NCBI GenBank assembly: GCA_938038815.1
Contig: CALHTF010000103.1
Coordinates: 1-51,077, forward strand
DNA: 51,077 bases
Direction of reading: 5' to 3'
Source: an uncultured Acidimicrobiales bacterium
GTDB lineage: Bacteria > Actinomycetota > Acidimicrobiia > Acidimicrobiales > SHLQ01
The notes beneath the pieces are model-generated. The model had not been told where the DNA came from. It worked only from the letters and a program-made list of their open reading frames with translations, and did no database searches. Shown here piece by piece: positions 44,881 to 51,077 of the stretch (position 1 is the stretch's first letter; each line of letters starts with the position of its first letter). The position numbers were made by a program, and so were the translations under genes.

Positions 44881-46452
44881 ATGACTAGTCTTCCGGCCGC
44901 CGAAAATCTGGCGGCAGCGTTCGCCGCCGCGGGTACCGATATCAGCTTTGGTGTGCCCGGCGGCGGGCCGAACCTCGACGTGGTGGGCGCACTTACCGCC
45001 AACGACATCCGGTTTGTGCTGGCCCATCACGAAACGGCGGCCTGCATCATGGGCGCCACCTACGGGTACTTGCGCGACCAGGTCGTGCCGGTGTTGGTCA
45101 CCAAAGGCCCCGGTGCCGCATCGGCGGTCAACGGCGCAGCCCAGGCCACCCTCGACCGTTACCCGCTGGCGCTCATCACTGACTCGGTTCCCGCTTCGCT
45201 GGCCGAACGGGTGGCGCACCAACGGCTCAACCAGCGGGCGATGCTTTCCGCCGTTGCCAAAACCTCGGTGTCGTTCGGCGCGACGAGCACGGTTGACGAT
45301 GTGACCGAATTGCTGAGCTTCGCCCAACGAAGCCCGGTGGGGGCCGTGCACTTCAACTACGACAACATCGGCACCCCCTCGGGGTTTGAAACGCCACCGA
45401 TTCCCGAGCCGATCCACTCGCGCAAGAACGTCACCAACCGCTGTTTGGGGGCCGACCGTCCGGTCATTATCTGTGGACTCGGCGCGGCGGCAGCAGGCCC
45501 CGAGCTCGGCACCACGCTCCAAGAGTTCGCGGCACCCATCTTCACCACATACCAAGGGATCGGCGTCATCCCGACCGAACACCCGCTGTGCGCTGGCCTC
45601 TTCACCAACGGTCTCGCCGAACGCTCGATGCTCGAACAGGCCGACCTCATCATCACCATCGGCCTCGACCCGGTCGAGCCGATACCCGCATCGTGGAACT
45701 ACACCGCGCCTGTCATCTCGCTCGCCACCCACCCGACCGCCGATCCGTACTTCCCGATCGACGCCGAGTTGATCGGCGACCTGGCCGACCTGGCCAATCA
45801 GCACCTCGTGGCGTCGCACTCTTGGCCCGCCGAGTCGGGAGCGATCTACCGCAAAGCAGCCCGAGAGGCGCTCACGCCAGTCCACGAAGAAGAAGGGTTC
45901 TTTGGTGCGGTCGACCTTGTCACCACCGCCGCGGCGGCGATCCCGCCGAACCTCACCGTTACGGTCGACTCCGGTGCTCACTTCCTCGCGGTCATGCCGT
46001 TCTGGCCAGTGGCCGAACCGAAACGACTGCTGATCTCCAACGGCCTCGCCACGATGGGCTTTGCGATCCCGGCCGCCATCGGCGCCGCGCTTGCTCGCCC
46101 GGGCGAACCGGTCTTGGCCTTTGTGGGCGATGGTGGTTTGGGCATGACGGTTGCCGAGCTCGAGATCATCGCCCGGCTAAACCTGCCGATCACGATCGTG
46201 GTGTTTAACGACTCTTCACTCAGCCTCGTCGGCATCAAACAGCGCGAAGGTCAAGGCGACCTCTCGGCGGTCAAGTACCACGAAACCGACTTCGCCAAAG
46301 TCGCCGAAGGGTTTGGCTTGGAAGCCCACGCCGTGACCACCCCGACCCAACTCGAAGGTGTCTTGTCGGCGGGTTGGTCGACGCCGCGGTTGATCGACGC
46401 CCGCATCGATCCGGTCGATTATCCCCACCTGATCGCCGTCACACGGGGCTAA
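44881..46452 (+). CDS. Thiamine-diphosphate-dependent enzyme (acetolactate synthase large-subunit family)
   Basis: A 523-residue POX/acetolactate-synthase-type protein. The N-terminal Pyr domain has SFGVPGGGPNLDVVGALTAN and VLAHHETAACIMGATYGYLR, with the activating Glu in HHETAA. The central domain follows. The PP domain carries the diphosphate motif FVGDGGLGMTVAELEIIARL followed by LPITIVVFNDSSLSLVGIKQ (G-D-G-x26-N). Substrate is not determinable; decarboxylases, sulfoacetaldehyde acetyltransferases and oxalyl-CoA-type enzymes share this plan. No small regulatory subunit gene (ilvN) is adjacent, which argues against a branched-chain role. A leaderless -10 box supports ATG 44881. Confidence 0.85.
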   Translation: MTSLPAAENLAAAFAAAGTDISFGVPGGGPNLDVVGALTANDIRFVLAHHETAACIMGATYGYLRDQVVPVLVTKGPGAASAVNGAAQATLDRYPLALITDSVPASLAERVAHQRLNQRAMLSAVAKTSVSFGATSTVDDVTELLSFAQRSPVGAVHFNYDNIGTPSGFETPPIPEPIHSRKNVTNRCLGADRPVIICGLGAAAAGPELGTTLQEFAAPIFTTYQGIGVIPTEHPLCAGLFTNGLAERSMLEQADLIITIGLDPVEPIPASWNYTAPVISLATHPTADPYFPIDAELIGDLADLANQHLVASHSWPAESGAIYRKAAREALTPVHEEEGFFGAVDLVTTAAAAIPPNLTVTVDSGAHFLAVMPFWPVAEPKRLLISNGLATMGFAIPAAIGAALARPGEPVLAFVGDGGLGMTVAELEIIARLNLPITIVVFNDSSLSLVGIKQREGQGDLSAVKYHETDFAKVAEGFGLEAHAVTTPTQLEGVLSAGWSTPRLIDARIDPVDYPHLIAVTRG

Positions 46453-46550
46453 CCCGGCGCCGGCTCGCGAACCTGAGGCGATGACTTCTTGCGCTCGGAC
46501 CGCCGTGGGCTAAGTTCTCCCCGATAGATCTCAAACAAAAGGGGAGCCAA

Positions 46551-47012
46551 GTGCAGGTCTCGATGAACGTCAATGGGGGCGCTCAGTCTCACGACGTTGA
46601 ACCGCGAACGTTGCTGGTGCATTACATCCGCGAGAACTGCGGCCTAACCGGAACCAACGTGGGCTGCGATTCCTCGTCGTGTGGTGCGTGCACCATCCAC
46701 GTCAACGGTGAAGCCGTGAAGTCGTGCACGATGCTTGCGGTCCAGACCGAGGGCGACGAGATCACCACCATCGAAGGGCTCGCCGACGGCGAAACCCTCC
46801 ACCCGATGCAGCAGGCGTTCCACGAGTGCCACGCCCTGCAGTGCGGCTACTGCACCCCCGGCATGGTCATGGCGGCCGTGTCGTTGCTCGACGAGCAACC
46901 CAACGCCAACGAAGCCGAAGTACGCGAAGGCCTCGAAGGCAACCTGTGCCGCTGCACCGGCTACCACAACATTGTCAAAGCAGTGCTTTCGCTTTCGGGA
47001 GGTGACAAGTGA
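46551..47012 (+). CDS. Two-[2Fe-2S] small subunit of molybdenum hydroxylase family (CoxS-like)
   Basis: A 153-residue iron-sulfur protein. The plant-type cluster ligands are Cys39, Cys44, Cys47 and Cys59 ([20 protein letters not shown]). The second cluster uses Cys98, Cys101, Cys133 and Cys135 (QCGYCTPGM and [10 protein letters not shown]). This is the small subunit of CO dehydrogenase/xanthine-oxidase-type enzymes, which shuttles electrons from the Mo site to FAD. GTG 46551 follows a good ribosome site (GGGGAG). A TAAGTT box lies some 35 nt upstream. The stop overlaps the CoxM-like gene by 4 bp. Confidence 0.93.
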   Translation: MQVSMNVNGGAQSHDVEPRTLLVHYIRENCGLTGTNVGCDSSSCGACTIHVNGEAVKSCTMLAVQTEGDEITTIEGLADGETLHPMQQAFHECHALQCGYCTPGMVMAAVSLLDEQPNANEAEVREGLEGNLCRCTGYHNIVKAVLSLSGGDK

Positions 47013-47836
47013 TCCCCGCATCGTTTGATTACAAGCGTGCCGGTTCGGCCGAAGAAGCCATCTCGCTTCTCGGCGAATACGGCGACGACGCAAAACTTCT
47101 CGCCGGTGGTCACTCGTTGGTGCCGCTCATGAAGTACCGCCTCGCCGCTCCCGCGGTCATCATCGACATCGGCAAGGTCGCCGACCTTTCCTACATCAAC
47201 GACGGTGGCGACCACATCGCGATCGGTGCGCTGACCCGCCACCGCGATATCGAGATCAGCGAGTTGGTCAACAGCCAGATTCCGTTGCTCGCTGCGGCAA
47301 CCCGCAACGTGGGCGACCCTCAGGTTCGCCACCGCGGAACCATCGGCGGTTCGGTTGCCCACGGCGACCCGGCCTCAGACACCCCGTCGGCCATGCTTGC
47401 GCTACGGGCGACCTTTGTGGCCACTGGTCCGAACGGCTCGCGCGAGATTGCGTCGGACGACTTCTTCTCGGGCTTCCTCGAAACCGCGTTGGCCGACGAC
47501 GAACTGCTCACCGAGATCCGGATTAACAAGGTCCCCGACGCCAAGTTCTCGTTCCAGAAGTTCAACCGTCGGGCCCAAGACTGGGCAATCGTCGGCGCTT
47601 CGATCCTGGTCAACGGGGCCGACACCGGTGTTGGACTGGTCAACATGGACAGCAAGCCAATCCGTTCGGCCGCGGTCGAGGCCGCGGTTGCGTCGGGTGC
47701 AACGGCCGCCGATGCCGCTGAACAGGCTGCTGAGGGCGTCGAGCCCCCGGCCGATCTCAACGCCAGCGTCGAATACCGTCAGCACCTGGCCCGGGTCCTC
47801 ACCCGGCGTGGTCTGTTGGAGTCGGGCGTTTCTTGA
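47009..47836 (+). CDS. FAD-binding medium subunit of molybdenum hydroxylase family (CoxM-like)
   Basis: A 275-residue flavin subunit. The first FAD motif is [40 protein letters not shown] gives the second T-I-G-G contact, then [17 protein letters not shown]. The C-terminal domain has [20 protein letters not shown], matching the CO-dehydrogenase flavoprotein C-terminal pattern. It passes electrons from CoxS to the acceptor. GTG 47009 is coupled to coxS, with GGGAGG upstream. The partner large (Mo) subunit is absent from the window. Confidence 0.92.
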   Translation: MIPASFDYKRAGSAEEAISLLGEYGDDAKLLAGGHSLVPLMKYRLAAPAVIIDIGKVADLSYINDGGDHIAIGALTRHRDIEISELVNSQIPLLAAATRNVGDPQVRHRGTIGGSVAHGDPASDTPSAMLALRATFVATGPNGSREIASDDFFSGFLETALADDELLTEIRINKVPDAKFSFQKFNRRAQDWAIVGASILVNGADTGVGLVNMDSKPIRSAAVEAAVASGATAADAAEQAAEGVEPPADLNASVEYRQHLARVLTRRGLLESGVS

Positions 47837-47872
47837 TCCGGGCCCTAACCTTGGCCGCAATGGATCAGCGAC

Positions 47873-48796
47873 ATGTCATCTAATCCCGCGAGTGTTGCGT
47901 CGGTCGACGAACTGACCGAGCAACTCAGCGCGCACGATTACCTGGCCGATGAAGGTCTGGCGACGGCGATCTTTTTGGCGTTGTCGCTGGAACGGCCGCT
48001 GCTTCTCGAAGGTGAAGCGGGCGTCGGAAAAACCGAAGTAGCCAAGGTTCTCGCTCGCTGGTTGGGCGGCGACCTCATTCGCTTGCAGTGTTACGAGGGC
48101 ATCGACGTTCACCAAGCGGTGTACGAGTGGGACTACACCCGCCAATTGCTGCACCTGCGGACCGCTGAGGCAACCGGCGCGGCCACCGCGACCGGTGCCG
48201 ACGATCTCGAAGGCGAGCTGTACTCTGAACGGTTCCTCATCCGTCGTCCGCTGCTCGAGGCGATTGCGCCCCGTGAAGGTGAGCGTCCGGTATTGTTGAT
48301 CGACGAAGTCGATCGGGCCGACGATGAATTCGAAGCGTTCTTGCTCGAAGTGCTGAGCGAGTACGCCATCACGGTGCCCGAGCTCGGCCGTTTCACCGCC
48401 GATCAACCGCCGGTGGTGATCATTACCTCCAACCGAACCCGCGATGTGCACGACGCCCTCAAACGGCGGGCGCTGTACCACTGGGTCGAGCACCCAGACT
48501 TCGACCGCGAAGTCGCCATCTTGGCCCTCAAAGCACCGAACGTTTCGTCGACCCTCGCTCGCCAGGTTGCCGCGGCCACCGCCGAAATTCGGTCCTATGG
48601 CCTGTACAAGCCGCCGGGTGTCGCCGAGACCATCGACTGGGCGCAGGCCCTGCAACTCGTCGGGGCCGACGACATCACCGTCGAAGGAGCCGACTCGACG
48701 TTGGGCGCGTTGCTGAAGTACCGCGAGGACCAACAGCGGGTTCGAGGCGTGGGCCTTGACGAAGTGGTCGCCAAAGCGCTCAAGATCACCGGCTAA
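47873..48796 (+). CDS. MoxR/CoxD-type AAA+ ATPase
   Basis: A 307-residue MoxR-family AAA+ protein. Walker A is G47-EAGVGK-T54 (LLLEGEAGVGKTEVAKVL), Walker B is RPVLLIDEVDRADDEFEAFL, and sensor VVIITSNRTRDVHDALKRRA follows, with arginine-finger candidates in KRRALYHW. CoxD-type ATPases act with VWA partners to insert metal (the Cu/Mo centre in CO dehydrogenase). ATG 47873 lies 37 nt after CoxM and has GGA upstream. A TAACCT box (47846-47851) precedes an 8-codon frame (ATG 47860, MDQRHVI then stop) that overlaps its start. Confidence 0.92.
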   Translation: MSSNPASVASVDELTEQLSAHDYLADEGLATAIFLALSLERPLLLEGEAGVGKTEVAKVLARWLGGDLIRLQCYEGIDVHQAVYEWDYTRQLLHLRTAEATGAATATGADDLEGELYSERFLIRRPLLEAIAPREGERPVLLIDEVDRADDEFEAFLLEVLSEYAITVPELGRFTADQPPVVIITSNRTRDVHDALKRRALYHWVEHPDFDREVAILALKAPNVSSTLARQVAAATAEIRSYGLYKPPGVAETIDWAQALQLVGADDITVEGADSTLGALLKYREDQQRVRGVGLDEVVAKALKITG

Positions 48797-48802
48797 CGGC
48801 TC

Positions 48803-49942
48803 ATGACCGCCACCCCGATCGAGACCGACTTTGGGTTTGAGCACTTTGCCATTGGGTTCGTCGACATCCTCCGTCGCTCGGGGCTAGTGGTACCGGTCGG
48901 ACGAACGCTGACCTACATCGATGCCCTGGCCGCGGTAGGGATCGCCAACGAACGCGACGTGTACTGGGCAGGGCGGGCGACCCTGCTCGATCGGCCCGAG
49001 GACACCCTGTTATACGACGCAGCCTTCCGCTACTGGTGGCTGCAGGATTCTCGGGCCTTGCGCGACGAAGCGGTCGAGATCGAAACGGTCACCGTTGCGG
49101 TCGACGAAGAAGACGACGGCACTGACGAGCCCGATGGGCAAGACGGCGAACAAGACCACGACGGCGATATCCAAGAGGTTCGCTTCAGTGCCGCCGAAGT
49201 GTTGTCGAGCAAAGACTTCGCCGAGTGCAGTGAAGCGGAGTTGGCCGAGATCTTCGCCTTGATGGAGGTGCTCTCGATCGCCGGACCGTTTCGGGAATCG
49301 CGCCGCCAGAAGCGAACCAACCGTCGCCAACGCCCCGACCTTCGGCGGACCGTTCAGCTTGCGCTGAAGTCGGAGGGGGAGCCGATTCGTCGAGCCTTCG
49401 TCGCCCACGGCGAACGGCCCCGGCGCATCGTGTTCCTGCTCGACGTGAGCGGTTCGATGGAGGCCTACGCCCGCACCTTGATCCGCTTTGTGCACGCGTC
49501 GGTAATCGGACGGGGGAGAGTCGAAGCCTTCACCCTCGGCACCCGGCTCACCCGCCTTACCCGCGAACTTTCCTCCCGCAACCCCGACGCCGCCCTGTTG
49601 CGGGCCAGCGCCGCGGTGGCGGACTGGTCGGGCGGAACTCGACTGGGGGAAAGCCTCGGCCTGTTCAATGACGAGTGGGGCCAGCGGGGCATGGCACGCG
49701 GTGCCGTGGTGGTGATCCTCTCCGACGGTTGGGACCGAGGCGACCCAGAGGTCATGGCCGAGCAGATGGCTCGCCTGCACCGCGTCGCCCACAGTGTGGT
49801 GTGGGTCAACCCCCTCAAAGCCTCACCCGGCTACGCCCCCCTCGCCGCCGGAATGGCCGCCGCCCTACCCCATATCGACCAATTCATCGAAGGCCACTCG
49901 GTAGATTCCCTCCACAACCTCGCCCGAGTACTCCTTCACTAG
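48803..49942 (+). CDS. VWA-domain protein, CoxE family
   Basis: A 379-residue CoxE-type protein. The N-terminal helical domain (FAIGFVDILRRSGLVVPVGR and TYIDALAAVGIANERDVYWA) is followed by an acidic insert (DEEDDGTDEPDGQDGEQDHD), a basic stretch (RRQKRTNRRQRPDLRRTVQL) and the VWA domain. The metal-ion-dependent adhesion site is D214-V-S-G-S218 in VFLLDVSGSMEAY, with SGGTRLGES and LSDGWDRGDPE as the other contacts. It pairs with the preceding MoxR-type ATPase (6-nt gap) for metallocentre assembly. It is the last gene before a 646-bp non-coding region. Confidence 0.92.
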   Translation: MTATPIETDFGFEHFAIGFVDILRRSGLVVPVGRTLTYIDALAAVGIANERDVYWAGRATLLDRPEDTLLYDAAFRYWWLQDSRALRDEAVEIETVTVAVDEEDDGTDEPDGQDGEQDHDGDIQEVRFSAAEVLSSKDFAECSEAELAEIFALMEVLSIAGPFRESRRQKRTNRRQRPDLRRTVQLALKSEGEPIRRAFVAHGERPRRIVFLLDVSGSMEAYARTLIRFVHASVIGRGRVEAFTLGTRLTRLTRELSSRNPDAALLRASAAVADWSGGTRLGESLGLFNDEWGQRGMARGAVVVILSDGWDRGDPEVMAEQMARLHRVAHSVVWVNPLKASPGYAPLAAGMAAALPHIDQFIEGHSVDSLHNLARVLLH

Positions 49943-50588
49943 GTTCCGCCTTCGCCACTGTTGCTTTGTTCCGCCTGCGGCTCCACGCCTTCGGCATCGG
50001 ACTCAGCCGACATCTCGGTCTTGCTAGCGCGGCGACCCGACTCCGACTCTTTCTGTTGGCCTGCGCCCAGCGCTGGCACTCTCTGTCGGTTTGGACCACA
50101 CCCTTAGCGCCCCGGGGCTTTGGCCTTCGGTAGGTAGCGCGCCGTCTTCGGTACGAGTGAAGAGGAATATCGGTTCGCGCCCTCGACCGGCACTCGGACT
50201 AGACGTGCAAGGGCCTTCGTGGCCCCGGAACGACCTGCACGGAGTGCAGGTACTCAGGCCCCGAACTACCGGGTTCGGAGTCAACGGCGGGTGCGTCGCG
50301 AAGTGCCCGCTCAGCCCTAGTAGGACTGAGCGAAGGCGACGCGGTGCCCGAAGTACCGACGTAGCGCGGTCACGTGCCTACTCTCCGCTACTGGAGCCTG
50401 GCACTGGAGCCTGGCACTGGGTCGGTCTCAGCCCTGACGGGCTTCGATCCTTATGGAGTTTCCGGTTCCGCTGCGCTCCACCGAAAACGTCCCTTGCGCG
50501 AAGCAAAGCCCCTGAGTTGCGCAGCAACTCGTTAAGGGCTTCGGCCGCCCTAGCGGTCGAAACCGACCGGCACTGGAGCCTGCGGGTT
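49943..50588 (+). other. Non-coding island with chained perfect hairpins
   Basis: No credible gene is seen in these 646 bp. It holds many inverted repeats: GGGCC/GGCCC (50211-50225), ACCTGCAC/GTGCAGGT around GGA (50233-50251), CCGAAC/GTTCGG (50261-50278), CGCTCAG/CTGAGCG with inner CCT/AGG (50308-50332), AGCCC/GGGCT (50430-50443), GTTTCCGGT/ACCGAAAAC with one mismatch (50458-50488), TTGC/GCAA (50494-50506) and a two-part stem AAGCCC-GAGTTGC-GCA-GCAACTC-GGGCTT (50506-50541). The density is far above the neighbouring sequence. Confidence 0.8.
50390..50421 (+). repeat. 13-bp tandem repeat within the hairpin island
   Basis: ACTGGAGCCTGGC occurs at 50390-50402 and 50403-50415, and a third copy begins at 50416. 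A dispersed copy, ACTGGAGCCTGCG, lies at 50572-50584, next to the ornithine-cyclodeaminase stop. Confidence 0.85.
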
Positions 50589-51077
50589 CTAGGAGACGCC
50601 GAAGACTAGTCGGGCGGCTGCTAGGTCTTGGAGGGCCATGCCGGCGGACTTGAAGAGGGTTATCTCTTCGGCTGACTCTCGGCCTGGATGCGTGCCGTCG
50701 ATCAGGTCGACCAGTTCGGCTTCGATGTCCTCCGCGCTGATCACCCCCGCCTCGAGCGGTTGTCCGAGATCGCCCGCCAAAACGCCGTCCTCGCGAGTGT
50801 CGACAAAGATTCGGGCCCGGCGCACCGCATCGTCGTCGGACTCTCGCATCGCCAAGGTGAACGCCCCGATCAAGTCGACATGGGTACCGGGCTGCAAAAG
50901 AGCGCCCTTGATGAGTGGGGTGGTCGATCCGGTGACCGCCGAGATCACGTCGGCCGCCGCCACGCTTGTGTCGAGGTCGGTCGAAACGGTTGCCGGTAAA
51001 CCAAGCGCAACGAGCTGGTCGACCACCTCGGTCGCTTTGGGCTCTCGGCGACCCCACACCTCGATCGTTTCGTAGTC
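50589..51077 (-). CDS. Ornithine cyclodeaminase / mu-crystallin family protein, C-terminal part
   Basis: The frame enters from the right edge (DYETIEVWGRREPKATEVVD) and ends at the TAG 50589-50591, giving 162 residues. VWGRREPKATEV is the NAD(P)-loop exit of ornithine-cyclodeaminase-type Rossmann domains. ADVISAVTGSTTPLIKGALL and GTHVDLIGAFTLAMRESDDD follow, with IFVDTREDGVLAGDLGQPLE and a C-terminal FKSAGMALQDLAAARLVF helix, all in family order. The N-terminal half is outside the window. Substrates in the family vary (ornithine, lysine, imines), so no symbol is given. Confidence 0.88.
   Translation of the reverse strand, partial: DYETIEVWGRREPKATEVVDQLVALGLPATVSTDLDTSVAAADVISAVTGSTTPLIKGALLQPGTHVDLIGAFTLAMRESDDDAVRRARIFVDTREDGVLAGDLGQPLEAGVISAEDIEAELVDLIDGTHPGRESAEEITLFKSAGMALQDLAAARLVFGVS

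Noticed and set aside
50091..50609. A 172-codon plus-strand frame in the hairpin island
   Set aside because: Composition is Arg/Ser-rich and irregular, has no family likeness, and the frame coincides with the inverted repeats.

Overview
The window looks like a chromosomal segment of a high-GC actinobacterium. My best guess is the class Acidimicrobiia, inferred from gene content and order only. The evidence is: many GTG/TTG starts, 4-bp ATGA/GTGA gene overlaps, a TANNNT box 6-9 nt upstream of several start codons (leaderless transcription), a 32-residue bS22-type ribosomal microprotein, an Rpf-like muralytic protein in the metG-tatD-rpf-rsmA-ispE order, and the order glmU-prs / rplY-pth-mfd-PpiC lipoprotein-mazG-eno-ftsB. 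No phage, insertion sequence, rRNA operon or CRISPR array was seen.

Layout. 1-10 kb: an accessory stretch with a partial AraC-type cupin protein, an FMN-barrel protein, an unrecognised secreted-type protein, a metallo-beta-lactamase-fold hydrolase, a 1202-residue protein joining two cyclase-like modules to an AAA-type ATPase, an S66 peptidase whose tail is encoded by tandem repeats, a PHP phosphoesterase and a membrane acyltransferase. 10-21 kb: housekeeping genes (ychF, DUF192, rsmI, rmuC, metG, tatD, rpf-like, rsmA, ispE, bS22, tRNA-Gln) with an orphan Flp-type pilin. 19.6-28 kb: a cell-surface block with a secreted glycosidase-like protein carrying calcium-binding repeats, a MurJ-like flippase, a GT4 glycosyltransferase, a nucleotide-sugar dehydrogenase and an asparagine synthase. 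28-36 kb: glmU (truncated), prs, galE, rplY, pth, mfd.

36-44 kb: a PpiC-type lipoprotein is followed by six genes joined start-to-stop by 4-bp overlaps (two unknown proteins flanking a 59-residue coiled-coil microprotein, two glycosyltransferases, then mazG), then eno-ftsB. This mixed glycosylation/nucleotide-housekeeping run is the best candidate here for an undescribed functional unit. 44-51 kb: a methyltransferase, a thiamine-diphosphate enzyme, and a CoxS-CoxM-MoxR-CoxE set that lacks the molybdenum-binding large subunit. After that comes a 646-bp non-coding island packed with perfect hairpins, then the end of an ornithine-cyclodeaminase-family gene.

Functionally, the window joins translation and RNA maintenance (metG, rsmI, rsmA, pth, rplY, ychF), DNA repair (mfd, rmuC), envelope building (glmU, murJ-like, galE, glycosyltransferases, rpf-like, ftsB) and a possible molybdo-flavoprotein assembly module. 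All family calls come from motifs read by eye; no database search was possible.
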